Positions 1 through 7,381 of a stretch of 35,747 bases of DNA are shown piece after piece (position 1 is the stretch's first letter; each line of letters opens with the position of its first letter). Made by a program: the position numbers and the translations under genes. Source of the stretch: Bacteroidales bacterium (GTDB taxonomy: Bacteria; Bacteroidota; Bacteroidia; Bacteroidales; WCHB1-69); the NCBI GenBank assembly GCA_016285145.1, contig JAEEQE010000033.1, positions 1 to 35,747 of the forward strand, in the 5' to 3' direction. The notes beneath the pieces are model-generated. The model saw nothing but the letters and a program-made list of their open reading frames with translations, made no database searches and was not told the origin of the DNA.

Positions 1-338
1 ATTCCACCTAAATGATGTTCATTAAGGTTTTTTATTGCCGCTGCAAATTGTTTCTTAAATTCTTTTGAAGTACCTTTTGCAAACACAATCTTTCTTCCGT
101 CTGGATCCATTAATTTTACCGGGTTATTAGCACAATATACATACGGGCTCAACGAGGGATATTTCGAGGCTTGCGGGTTGACACTGAGCCAGATGCTCAA
201 ATCGGAGCTGTAATAGCGTGCGCCAAAGTAAGATAGACCGGTTTCGGAGTCCTTCTCTTTTGCGGAGAAGGTGAAAGTCCAGGCGGGGTGCGGGCACGGG
301 GCACTAATGGGGCAATATGTCGGTGTTATTCTGCTCAT
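1..338 (-). CDS. RHS repeat-associated core domain protein, 3' end outside window
   Basis: An open minus-strand frame begins at an ATG at 336-338 and runs off the left edge without a stop, giving 112 visible codons. Residues 21-80 match the RHS repeat-associated core: TFTFSAKEKDSETG, then YFGARYY at 37-43, then a SPYVYCANNPVKLMDPDG block. That block normally marks the end of the conserved core, after which a variable C-terminal (often toxin) domain begins. The large YD-repeat shell of a full RHS protein is missing: an in-frame stop (TAA) lies a short way upstream of this ATG. This is therefore either an orphan RHS tip cassette or the remnant of a broken gene. A TATTTTTG element sits just upstream. 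The domain after the core cannot be seen, so no toxin type is assigned. Confidence 0.75.
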   Translation of the reverse strand, partial: MSRITPTYCPISAPCPHPAWTFTFSAKEKDSETGLSYFGARYYSSDLSIWLSVNPQASKYPSLSPYVYCANNPVKLMDPDGRKIVFAKGTSKEFKKQFAAAIKNLNEHHLGG

Positions 339-354
339 TTTGAGCGCGAAATTA

Positions 355-362
355 CAAAAATA
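355..362 (-). promoter_or_regulatory. Possible -7 promoter element for the RHS tip ORF
   Basis: On the minus strand this reads TATTTTTG, matching the Bacteroidota -7 consensus TAnnTTTG. It lies 17 nt upstream of the ATG, so the leader would be very short. No clear -33 TTG is visible, so this is a weak call. Confidence 0.35.
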
Positions 363-455
363 TTCTATACGGCCTTAACCTCCTTGCCGTTGAGGAGGAC
401 AATTGCATTTTTTTATGGCGGCAGGTCGTCTTTTCCGCGGCGTGAGGGCTTAATG

Positions 456-486
456 CTCCGTGGCACGCGCCTGCCGCGCCGCGGGG
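456..486 (+). repeat. GC-rich repeat, copy 1
   Basis: A 31-nt GC-rich segment (ctccgtggcacgcgcctg followed by ccgcgccgcgggg) recurs almost unchanged at 940-970. It is itself rich in short GCGC palindromes. It belongs to the gene-free repeat area between the RHS tip and aroA. Confidence 0.6.
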
Positions 487-506
487 CTTTGCGGGCGACA
501 TCCGCC

Positions 507-536
507 ACACCAGATTACGCTGCGCTCATCTGGTGT
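507..536 (+). repeat. Inverted repeat ACACCAGAT / ATCTGGTGT
   Basis: Nine-base perfect arms at 507-515 and 528-536 flank a 12-nt loop. A third copy of AGATCTGGTGT follows at 542-552. There is no U tract, so this is not a typical terminator. It looks like part of the dispersed repeat cluster. Confidence 0.6.
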
Positions 537-607
537 TAATAAGATCTGGTGTCTCCGACACCGGTGCTTGCGTAAGGGCACGCGTGTGTCATCCGTTCTA
601 TAGGGCA

Positions 608-1124
608 GGAATCCCTGACGGAATTCTGTGTCGCATTTGTCACTCACCGTGCTTGAAAATCCCTGTCAGGTGTGTGGGGCTCGGTAGGACAGGCCAACCT
701 GACGGCCACCATGTCCCGCAGGGACCAAAGCTCGGTAGGAAAAGATAACGACGTGTGTCCCCGAATCCCCGTCAGGGGATGCATATCTTTAGAGGGCGTT
801 CCCGCAGGCGGGTCAAATCCCAGTAAGGGGATTCATCGGTCTCCACGTATCACACGGACCTCCGCGGAAAACCCTTGAACGGCCCTGCTCGTTCCCGTCA
901 TCGGTTATCATTTTCGTTTCGCGGCGGTCCCATTCCGTTCTCCGTGGCGCGCGCCTGCCGCGCCGCGAGGGTGTGTGCGTATGCACGATTCTACCAAGCT
1001 TTTGCCCTATCGGGGCATTTGTGTCTGCGTGGGGCCCCATTCCTACAGATATGCAACGCCTGACGGCGTTGTGGCGGGATGGGCGCGTTCCCTGGCTACA
1101 GATATGGATCCCCTGACGGGGATG
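608..1124 (+). repeat. Cluster of short palindromic REP-like units, core CCTGACGG
   Basis: At least six short palindromes share a CCTGACGG or CCGTCAGG core: near 608-625, 657-671, 694-710, 764-780, 1052-1071 and 1107-1124. Three carry the same flank. ctacagatatg precedes the palindrome at 1043-1053 and 1096-1106, and its reverse complement (gcatatctttag) follows the palindrome at 781-792, so units lie in both orientations. An 11-nt direct repeat gctcggtagga is at 680-690 and 730-740. No ORF here resembles a protein. The arrangement fits intergenic REP/BIME-type elements, which in other bacteria are mobilised by a REP-associated tyrosine transposase; none is in this window. Confidence 0.6.
940..970 (+). 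repeat. GC-rich repeat, copy 2
   Basis: This is the second copy of the segment at 456-486, differing at a few positions (tggcgcgcgcctg instead of tggcacgcgcctg, and gcgagg instead of gcgggg). Confidence 0.6.
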
Positions 1125-1178
1125 TTTTGTAAACTGTACCCAAAAAGTTGGTAAAAATCTGATCGGGACGTGAAGGAG

Positions 1179-1209
1179 ATTCCGCCGCTCCTGTCGTCGC
1201 CGGCGGAAT
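1179..1209 (+). repeat. Inverted repeat ATTCCGCCG / CGGCGGAAT
   Basis: Nine-base perfect arms at 1179-1187 and 1201-1209 surround a 13-nt loop. The right arm overlaps the left outer arm of the larger nested element at 1203-1314. The two folds would therefore compete. Confidence 0.6.
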
Positions 1210-1314
1210 GGTGTATGTCACACTTGCAGACCATGCGGCGGCAGACGGCCTTTCCCAAAAATACAAATTCTTGTGCCGCCGCATTCTTGGATTAGTTGGC
1301 TCGCACCATTCCGC
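1203..1314 (+). repeat. Nested inverted-repeat (foldback) element upstream of aroA
   Basis: Outer 11-base perfect arms GCGGAATGGTG (1203-1213) and CACCATTCCGC (1304-1314) enclose inner 11-base perfect arms ATGCGGCGGCA (1233-1243) and TGCCGCCGCAT (1274-1284). The 30-nt centre contains a minus-strand TATTTTTG promoter-like element (1256-1263). No protein-coding signal is convincing here. The structure resembles a small MITE-like or cruciform element. Confidence 0.6.
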
Positions 1315-1384
1315 GATACGCAATAGCGTTGAGCGGAATCCCCAAACATTCAGGGAACCGCAAATCGCAAACCGAAAAAAATAC

Positions 1385-1392
1385 TACTTTTG
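1385..1392 (+). promoter_or_regulatory. -7 promoter element of aroA
   Basis: TACTTTTG matches TAnnTTTG exactly. It lies 5 nt before the GTG at 1398, which places the expected transcription start at or next to the start codon. Confidence 0.55.
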
Positions 1393-1397
1393 CCGCC

Positions 1398-2573
1398 GTG
1401 AAATATACGGTTGTTCTTCCCGAATCAAAAAGTATGCGGATTCGTAATCTGCTGATACACTATGTCTTGACGGGCGATGCTTTGTCCGTGGGGGAAGATG
1501 CGCCTTCGGATGTGCGCGTCACGGCCTCGGCGTTGCGGACAATTCGCGACGCGGTGCGTGCGGGTGAAGCTGGCGATTCCCTTACCCGGGTGGATGTGCG
1601 CGACTGCGGAGCGGCGTTCCGTTTTATGATGGCGTTGCTGGCGGCCACCCTTGGCGGATGGCTGCTCACCGGCACCCCCCGTTTGTTGCAACGTCCTATA
1701 GAAGAGCTGGTTGACGTGCTCCGGGGCGTGGGTGCACATATGCATAAGGAGGCGGACGGCTGGCTCATCCAGGGCTGCAAGCTGCACGCCGACACGCTGA
1801 CGGTGGATTGCACCCGCACCGGGCAGTATGCCTCCGCACTATTGCTTATCGCCCCGCTCACTGGCCTGCGGTGCCTGCATCTGCTGCCTGCGGAGGTGCC
1901 GTCAGCATCCTATATTCAGATGACACGCCAGATGATACCTTGGGCGGTGGATGTTCCGGAGCTGCCGTTCCACCGTATGCCGCAGGGCGGTTTGGCCGAC
2001 TGGAGCTCCGCACTTTTTGTCTATGCCTGCGCCATGCTTCATCCCGGCCATTTTTTCCGGATACCGGGACTCACGATGGAATCCATCCAGGGCGACTCCG
2101 TCATTGACAAGTGGTTCTGTGCGATGGGGGTGAGGAGTAGGGAAGAGGAACAGGGCGTTGAGATTGTGGCAGAGCCTGTTGGTGCCCCGTTGCAGCGGGC
2201 GTTCCCCGTGGCCGACCATCCCGATGTAGTGCCGGTGATGGCCGCGCTGGCCTGCCTGCTGCCGGCGGAGTTCCGCTTTGAGGGGGTGCGCAATCTTGCA
2301 TACAAGGAATCGAATCGGGTGAGGGCACTTGCCGGACAACTGGCCCCCTTTGCCGACATCTTTCTGTCAGAGAATATGTTGTGCGTAACGGGAAAGGACC
2401 GGTCGCAGTGGCCGTCCGCCCCGTATGTGTTCAAAACCCTCGGCGACCACCGGTTGGCGATGGCGTTCCTGTTGTTCGGACGCGAGTCGCAATTAGATGA
2501 TGTGACCTGCATGGAAAAGTCGTGGGGAACCTTGTGGCGGCAACTGCCAGAATTGGTGTCCTTAACCGTTTGA
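1398..2573 (+). CDS. aroA: 3-phosphoshikimate 1-carboxyvinyltransferase (EPSP synthase)
   Basis: EPSP synthase transfers the enolpyruvyl group of phosphoenolpyruvate to shikimate-3-phosphate in the chorismate pathway, in the cytoplasm. The 391-residue product has the N-terminal PESKSMRIR (K11, S12, R16, matching the K-S-x3-R substrate site). It also has DCGAAFRFMMALLAA, then RPIEELVDVL with the phosphate-binding Arg, then HPDVVPVMAALA with the catalytic Asp, and YKESNRV and GDHRLAM near the C-terminus. The sequence is divergent: common N-S-G-T/S is D-C-G-A here, and the length is slightly short. I chose the GTG because it starts just before the conserved strand and follows a perfect -7 box. 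An in-frame ATG at 1296 would add 34 unconserved residues and overlap the palindromic element. No other aro gene is adjacent. Confidence 0.87.
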   Translation: MKYTVVLPESKSMRIRNLLIHYVLTGDALSVGEDAPSDVRVTASALRTIRDAVRAGEAGDSLTRVDVRDCGAAFRFMMALLAATLGGWLLTGTPRLLQRPIEELVDVLRGVGAHMHKEADGWLIQGCKLHADTLTVDCTRTGQYASALLLIAPLTGLRCLHLLPAEVPSASYIQMTRQMIPWAVDVPELPFHRMPQGGLADWSSALFVYACAMLHPGHFFRIPGLTMESIQGDSVIDKWFCAMGVRSREEEQGVEIVAEPVGAPLQRAFPVADHPDVVPVMAALACLLPAEFRFEGVRNLAYKESNRVRALAGQLAPFADIFLSENMLCVTGKDRSQWPSAPYVFKTLGDHRLAMAFLLFGRESQLDDVTCMEKSWGTLWRQLPELVSLTV

Positions 2574-2721
2574 TTTTTGACAAAATACGCGGCGTTTTTT
2601 TCGAAAGAGAATGGGGCTTCCAAGGCTTTTGTCTTTCTTGTTTTTGTTATAAAACTGAAAATCAGTAAATTAATTTCGCGAATAAAATTAATTCACTGTA
2701 GTTCAGATAGTAAAAAAAGTG

Positions 2722-2729
2722 TATCTTTG
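2722..2729 (+). promoter_or_regulatory. -7 promoter element of rplM-rpsI
   Basis: TATCTTTG followed by C is a perfect Bacteroidota -7 element. It lies about 110 nt before the rplM ATG, leaving a long leader. The sequence around it is A/T-rich, unlike the neighbouring genes. Confidence 0.75.
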
Positions 2730-2735
2730 CACGCT

Positions 2736-2840
2736 TTAAAATAAACCGATTATTGTCCTTAATGTTAGTAAAAGGAATTAATTAAAACATCGGGGTGCGT
2801 GGGTGAAGACGTATCCCATTAAAAAAACAAACAAACTGAA
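2736..2840 (+). promoter_or_regulatory. rplM 5' leader with hairpin (candidate L13 autoregulatory leader)
   Basis: The leader between promoter and rplM contains an 8-bp stem, GGGGTGCG (2792-2799) with CGTATCCC (2810-2817), including two G-U pairs, closing a 10-nt loop tgggtgaaga. The rest is A/T-rich and ends in an A-rich stretch before the ATG. Ribosomal protein operons are commonly controlled by such leaders, which bind the encoded protein. I have not matched it to a named family. Confidence 0.4.
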
Positions 2841-3296
2841 ATGGATGCAGTAAGTTACAAAACAATTTCGGCGAATGAGAAAATCGTCAAGAAAGAGTGG
2901 GTTCTGATTGATGCCCAGGAAGAGATCGTCGGTCGCTTGGCTACCGTCGTGGCTCGCATACTGAAGGGCAAGAACAAACCCTACTACACACCGCATTTCG
3001 ATTGTGGTGACAATGTTATTATCATCAATGCGGAGAAGGTCCGTTTTACGGGTCACAAGTGGACTGACAAGCAGTACGTCCACCACACCACGTACCCTGG
3101 CGGCCAGCGTTTCGCCACGCCCAGAGAGGTGATGCGCAAATATCCGGAACGCATTCTCGAGCACGCCATCAAGGGCATGCTTCCGAAGAACCGTCTCGGA
3201 GCCCAGCTTTTCCGGAACCTGCATGTCTATGTGGGCCCCAACCATCCGCATGAAGCACAACAACCCAAGTTAATTAACATTAAAGACATCAAATAG
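2841..3296 (+). CDS. rplM: 50S ribosomal protein L13 (uL13)
   Basis: L13 binds 23S rRNA early in assembly of the large ribosomal subunit. The 151-residue product has the family's usual length and features: WVLIDAQEEIVGRLAT near residues 20-35, then an ILKGKNKPYYTPHFDCGD block, and then TGHKWTDKQYVHHTTYPGG. The C-terminal part has the AIKGMLPKNRLG motif followed by LHVYVGPNHPHEAQQP. The gene begins a classic L13-S9 pair, with rpsI starting 2 nt after its stop, so the two are almost certainly translationally coupled. The short N-terminal extension (MDAVSYKTISANEKIVKK) is typical of Bacteroidota L13. Confidence 0.97.
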   Translation: MDAVSYKTISANEKIVKKEWVLIDAQEEIVGRLATVVARILKGKNKPYYTPHFDCGDNVIIINAEKVRFTGHKWTDKQYVHHTTYPGGQRFATPREVMRKYPERILEHAIKGMLPKNRLGAQLFRNLHVYVGPNHPHEAQQPKLINIKDIK

Positions 3297-3298
3297 AA

Positions 3299-3685
3299 AT
3301 GGAAGTCATCAATACATTAGGCAGAAGAAAAACAGCTGTCGCCCGTCTCTATATGAAGAGCGGAAGCGGCCAAATTCTGGTCAACAATCGCGATTACAAG
3401 GAGTATTTCTGCGTTCCCACGTTGCAGTACAAGGTGGAGCAGCCGCTCCAGCTGGCCCAGGTCATGGGACAGTATGACATCAAGGCCAACCTCGACGGCG
3501 GTGGTGTCACCGGCCAGGCGGAGGCTCTTCGCATGGCCATCGCCAAGGCTCTCGTCGAGATCAATCCCGAAATCCGCCACGAGATGAAGGTGCAGGGATT
3601 CCTCCGTCGTGACCCGCGTATGGTTGAGCGTAAGAAACCCGGCCAGCCGAAGGCTCGTAAGAGATTCCAGTTCAGCAAACGTTAG
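3299..3685 (+). CDS. rpsI: 30S ribosomal protein S9 (uS9)
   Basis: S9 sits in the head of the small subunit, where its C-terminal tail reaches the P-site tRNA. The 128-residue product shows GRRKTAVARLYMKSGSG at the N-terminus, the INNRDYKEYF-like segment (VNNRDYKEYF here), GGGVTGQAEALRMAIAKAL in the middle and the basic tail KKPGQPKARKRFQFSKR. The final SKR is the P-site-contacting end of the family. Its length is normal. The start lies 2 nt after the rplM stop. Confidence 0.97.
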   Translation: MEVINTLGRRKTAVARLYMKSGSGQILVNNRDYKEYFCVPTLQYKVEQPLQLAQVMGQYDIKANLDGGGVTGQAEALRMAIAKALVEINPEIRHEMKVQGFLRRDPRMVERKKPGQPKARKRFQFSKR

Positions 3686-3732
3686 TCTTACAATATTTAT
3701 ATATTATCTGACGGAAGCTTGTTTAGTATCGA

Positions 3733-3773
3733 AACTGTGGAGATTTCCATCGAACTACTTCACAGTTGTTTTT
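3733..3773 (+). terminator. Hairpin plus U tract between rpsI and rpsB (terminator or attenuator)
   Basis: AACTGTG (3733-3739) pairs with CACAGTT (3761-3767), with one further G-U pair inside, over a loop of about 20 nt. The right arm is followed by GTTTTT (3768-3773). No clear TAnnTTTG promoter is seen between this hairpin and rpsB at 3804. The hairpin could therefore be a partial terminator or a regulatory attenuator, rather than the boundary of two units. Confidence 0.55.
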
Positions 3774-3803
3774 AAGAATGTAAACAATTAAAAAAATCAA
3801 AAC

Positions 3804-4607
3804 ATGTCAAGATTACAATTCGAAGAATTATTGGACGCAGGTTGTCATTTCGGACACCTCAAGAGAAAATGGAACCCGGCTATGGCCCCCTACATCTTCA
3901 TGGAGAAGAACGGCATCCACATCATCGACCTCTATCGCACGATAGAGAAAGTGGACGAGGCCGCCGCTGCCGCCAAGCAGATTGCCCGTTCCGGACGCAA
4001 GATCTTATTCGTCGCCACCAAGAAGCAGGCCAAGGAGACCGTTTCCAGCATGGTGCAGGAAATCGGTATGCCGTACGTGACCGAGCGCTGGCCTGGTGGT
4101 ATGCTGACGAACTTCATGACCATCCGCAAGGCCGTGAAGAAGATGAGCGACATTGACCGCCTGATTGAGAGTCCCCAATTCAACAACATCTCCAAACGCG
4201 AACGGCTCCAGATCCAACGTGAGCGTGCCAAATTGGACAAGAACCTCGGTTCCATCGCCGATTTGAACCGCCTGCCTGCCGCAGTCTTCATCATCGACGT
4301 TATGAAGGAGCACATCGCCCTGGCCGAAGCCCGCAAGCTCGCCATCCCGACGTTCGCCATCGTGGACACGAACTCCGACCCCAGAATGGTTGATTTCCCG
4401 ATTCCGGCAAACGATGACGCATCCAAATCCATTGCCGTGATCCTGAAGGCCATCTGCGAAGCCGTCAAGGAGGGTCTCGCCGAGCGCGAAGCCAACAAGG
4501 ATGCCCAGGAAGAAGTGGAACCCGAAGTGGAGGAAACGGCTGAGGAGAATGCCGAAGATAACAACGGCAGACGCCGTCGCATCACGCGCAACGCCCCAAG
4601 AAATTAA
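3804..4607 (+). CDS. rpsB: 30S ribosomal protein S2 (uS2)
   Basis: S2 joins late in small-subunit assembly and supports binding of S1 and mRNA. The 267-residue product starts at MSRLQFEELLDAGCHFGH and contains KRKWNPAMAPYIF, then the FVATKKQAKE segment, then RWPGGMLTNF. IFIIDVMKEHIALAEARKL and the IPTFAIVDTNSDP segment follow, all in the family order. It ends with an acidic Glu-rich stretch and a short basic tail (RRRRITRNAPRN), a lineage-type extension beyond the globular domain. tsf follows 26 nt later, the usual rpsB-tsf pair. Confidence 0.97.
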   Translation: MSRLQFEELLDAGCHFGHLKRKWNPAMAPYIFMEKNGIHIIDLYRTIEKVDEAAAAAKQIARSGRKILFVATKKQAKETVSSMVQEIGMPYVTERWPGGMLTNFMTIRKAVKKMSDIDRLIESPQFNNISKRERLQIQRERAKLDKNLGSIADLNRLPAAVFIIDVMKEHIALAEARKLAIPTFAIVDTNSDPRMVDFPIPANDDASKSIAVILKAICEAVKEGLAEREANKDAQEEVEPEVEETAEENAEDNNGRRRRITRNAPRN

Positions 4608-4633
4608 TCATTAACAATAAAACGATTTGAATT

Positions 4634-5641
4634 ATGGCAACAATTACAGCTGCTGATGTAAATAAACTGAGACAACAGACCGGTATCGGTATGATGGATT
4701 GCAAGAAGGCTTTGGTTGAAGCCGAAGGCGATTTCGAGAAAGCTATCGATATCCTCCGTAAGAAAGGCCAGAAAGTGGCCGCCAAACGTGCTGACCGCGA
4801 ATCCAATGAGGGCCGCCTCATTGCGAAGACCAACGCTGACCACACCAAGGGTTACATGCTCTTAGTGGCTTGCGAAACCGACTTCGTGGCCAAGGGCGAG
4901 GAATTCGTCAACTTCGTGGATGGTCTCCTTGACAAGGCTATGGAGACTGGCATCAACACCCGCGAGGAACTCCTGGAAATGGATTTCAACGGCATGAAGG
5001 TTGCCGACAAGCTCACCGAGCTTACCGGCAAGACGGGTGAGAAACTCGAACTCCCGCATTACGACACGTTGGAAGCCGCTTATGTGGAGGCGTACAACCA
5101 CATGGGCAACCACAAAGCCACGCTCGTCGGCTTCAACAAGAACGACGACAACGCCAAGGAAGCCGCTCACAATGTGGCACTGCACATCACGGCCATGAAT
5201 CCGCTGGCACTGGACGAGACCGCCATCCCGCAGGATGTGAAGGATCGTGAGCTTGCCGTGGCTGTGGAGAAGACCCGCCTCGAGCTGATTAGCAAGGCTG
5301 TGGACGCCGCCCTGAACAAGGCTGGCATTAACCCCGCCCACGTGGACAGCGAAGACCACATCAACTCCAATATGGCCAAGGGTTGGATCACGGAAGAGCA
5401 GGCTGACCTCGCCCGCAAGATCAAGGAAGAGGAAGCCGCCAAGAAAGCCGCCAACCTCAATGAGGCTCAGATCCAGCAGATTGCCCAAGGCCGTCTGGTG
5501 AAATTCTTCAAGGAAAGCACCCTGATGTATCAAATCCTCGTCATGGGTGGCGACGGCAAGCAGAACGTGCGCGATTACATCCACGCCAACGACAAGGCTC
5601 TGGAGTGCACCGGCTTCGTCCGCAGACAAATTGGTGAGTAG
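4634..5641 (+). CDS. tsf: Translation elongation factor Ts
   Basis: EF-Ts is the guanine-nucleotide exchange factor that recharges EF-Tu with GTP during elongation. The 335-residue product has the N-terminal UBA-like domain with the signature LRQQTGIGMMDCKKAL (about residues 13-28), then KKGQKVAAKRADRESNEG. The core continues with CETDFVAKGEEFVNF, and then the conserved HITAMNPLAL near residue 190. The C-terminal part includes a KKAANLNEAQIQQIAQGRL stretch and ends with a typical EF-Ts tail. The length is at the long end for the family, because of a coiled-coil region that Bacteroidota proteins usually have. It ends the ribosomal operon and is followed by a strong terminator. Confidence 0.96.
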   Translation: MATITAADVNKLRQQTGIGMMDCKKALVEAEGDFEKAIDILRKKGQKVAAKRADRESNEGRLIAKTNADHTKGYMLLVACETDFVAKGEEFVNFVDGLLDKAMETGINTREELLEMDFNGMKVADKLTELTGKTGEKLELPHYDTLEAAYVEAYNHMGNHKATLVGFNKNDDNAKEAAHNVALHITAMNPLALDETAIPQDVKDRELAVAVEKTRLELISKAVDAALNKAGINPAHVDSEDHINSNMAKGWITEEQADLARKIKEEEAAKKAANLNEAQIQQIAQGRLVKFFKESTLMYQILVMGGDGKQNVRDYIHANDKALECTGFVRRQIGE

Positions 5642-5677
5642 TCTCACTACTCATTAAAGGGTTAATTAAATCATTAG

Positions 5678-5708
5678 ACAGGCTCTCTTCGGAGGGCCTG
5701 TTTTTTTT
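5678..5708 (+). terminator. Rho-independent terminator after tsf
   Basis: A 10-bp stem, ACAGGCTCTC with GAGGGCCTGT (including one G-U pair), is closed by a TTCG tetraloop and followed by eight T residues. It clearly separates the translation block from nadB. Confidence 0.92.
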
Positions 5709-5771
5709 GCTTGGAAAAATACCCCTGTTGGAAGCGAAAATTTTTGATTTTCTTGTTTCATTAGTTTTTTG

Positions 5772-5779
5772 TATCTTTG
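5772..5779 (+). promoter_or_regulatory. -7 promoter element of the nadB operon
   Basis: TATCTTTG followed by C, 25 nt before the nadB ATG. It lies after the nearest upstream in-frame ATG (5769). This rules out that ATG and fixes the start at 5805. Confidence 0.8.
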
Positions 5780-5804
5780 CAACGCTCTAAATATATACTC
5801 TATT

Positions 5805-7373
5805 ATGCGCAAAGAAGTTGATTTTCTGGTGATTGGTTCGGGCGTTGCCGGATTGTGCTTCGCACTGAAGGCGGCAAACTACGGAAAAGTCTGTATGGTC
5901 ACGAAGGCCAAGATGGACGACGGATCCACCCGCTATGCCCAAGGTGGCATCGCGTCGGTGATATACCAGCCCGACACGTACGAAAAACATATCGAGGACA
6001 CGATGGTGGCTGGCGACGAGCTGTCCGACCGCCACATTGTGGAGCTCACCATCCGCGAGTCCACCGAACGCGTCATGGAACTGGTGGAGTGGGGTGTGGA
6101 CTTCGACAAGAACAAGGACGGCAGCTTTGCGTTGGCCAAGGAGGGCGGCCATTCTGAGTTCCGTGTGCTGCACCACAAGGACATGACCGGCTATGAGATT
6201 GAGGAGAAACTCATCCAGGCGGCCAAACGACACAAGAATATCGAGATCATAGAGAACAGGATCGCCCTTGAAATCATTACCCAGCACCATCTCGGTGTGG
6301 AAGTCACGCGCCGTTCATCAGACATTACCTGCTACGGAGCTTATATTTTCAATCCGGAGACCAATTGTGTGGACACGGTATTAGCTAAGATCACCATGAT
6401 GGCCACGGGCGGTTTGGGCATGGTGTATGAGCACACCACCAACCCACTTGTCGCCACCGGCGACGGCGTGGCGATGGTTTATCGCGCCAAAGGGGCGGTG
6501 CGTGGCATGGAGTTCGTGCAGTTCCACCCGACGTCTTTGTACAATCCCAAAGAGTCGCCTTCATTCCTGATCACGGAGGCCATGCGCGGTGCCGGTGCCA
6601 TCCTGAAGGACGCGAACGGGGCCACCTTCGTGGAGAAATATGACGAGCGAGGTTCATTGGCACCCCGCGACATTGTGGCGCGTGCCATTGACTCGGAAAT
6701 GAAGCGTCAGGGCGTGGACCATGTCTATCTGGATGCCACGCTGATTCCCAAGAAGGAGATTTTCGAACACTTCCCCAATATTTATGCCAAGTGTCTCAGT
6801 ATCGGCATTGACATCACCAAGGAGATGATTCCGGTGGTGCCGGTGGCCCATTATTCTTGCGGTGGCATCCAAACGGACGAGTGGGGGGCCACCTCCATCC
6901 GTAACCTGTATGCTTCGGGCGAGTGCGCCTCAACGGGCTTGCATGGTGCCAACCGCTTGGCTTCCAATTCGCTGCTCGAGGCGCTGGTGTTCTCCCACCG
7001 TGCCTGCATCAAAGCTATGCAGACGATTCCCGGTATCTCCTTCTGCCAGGATATTCCGGACTGGAACAGCGAGGGCACCGTCCTGAATGAGGAAATGGTG
7101 CTCATTACGCAGTCACGCAAGGAATTGCAGACCATCATGAGCAGTTATGTGGGTATTGTGCGTTCCAACCTGCGTCTGCAGCGGGCCTTCGACCGTCTCG
7201 ACATCCTCTATCGTGAAACGGAGGAACTGTATAAGAAATCTGTCCTTATTCCGGAGATTTGCGAGTTGCGCAACATGATCAATGTGGGATACCTTATCAT
7301 CAAGCATGCCATGGACCGCAAGGAGAGCCGAGGGCTGCACTATTCCTTAGATTATCCACCGCATCATAAATAA
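5805..7373 (+). CDS. nadB: L-aspartate oxidase
   Basis: NadB is a flavoenzyme that oxidises L-aspartate to iminoaspartate, the first step of quinolinate and NAD synthesis. The 522-residue product begins with a dinucleotide-binding strand and GSGVAGL (residues 11-17). Further features are GSTRYAQGGIASV, HHKDMTGYEIEEKL, GGLGMVYEHTTNPLVATGDG, the substrate-site segment EFVQFHPTSLY, EAMRGAGAIL, and HGANRLASNSLLEALVF near residue 380. The helical C-terminal domain is present, so the protein is full length. NadB belongs to the succinate dehydrogenase/fumarate reductase flavoprotein family. The SdhA alternative is disfavoured by the missing companion subunits and by the short C-terminal domain. mtaB follows after 8 nt in the same operon. 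nadA and nadC are not in the window. Confidence 0.94.
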   Translation: MRKEVDFLVIGSGVAGLCFALKAANYGKVCMVTKAKMDDGSTRYAQGGIASVIYQPDTYEKHIEDTMVAGDELSDRHIVELTIRESTERVMELVEWGVDFDKNKDGSFALAKEGGHSEFRVLHHKDMTGYEIEEKLIQAAKRHKNIEIIENRIALEIITQHHLGVEVTRRSSDITCYGAYIFNPETNCVDTVLAKITMMATGGLGMVYEHTTNPLVATGDGVAMVYRAKGAVRGMEFVQFHPTSLYNPKESPSFLITEAMRGAGAILKDANGATFVEKYDERGSLAPRDIVARAIDSEMKRQGVDHVYLDATLIPKKEIFEHFPNIYAKCLSIGIDITKEMIPVVPVAHYSCGGIQTDEWGATSIRNLYASGECASTGLHGANRLASNSLLEALVFSHRACIKAMQTIPGISFCQDIPDWNSEGTVLNEEMVLITQSRKELQTIMSSYVGIVRSNLRLQRAFDRLDILYRETEELYKKSVLIPEICELRNMINVGYLIIKHAMDRKESRGLHYSLDYPPHHK

Positions 7374-7381
7374 TTCGCTTT

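Noticed and set aside
288-1258. Several 60-80 codon ORFs in the gene-free left region
   Set aside because: They overlap palindromic repeats, have no start signals and look like translated repeats.
1296-1397. N-terminal extension of aroA from the ATG at 1296
   Set aside because: It is unconserved, overlaps the foldback element, and lies upstream of the best promoter box.
4862-5647. 261-codon minus-strand ORF
   Set aside because: It is antisense to tsf and shows no family features.
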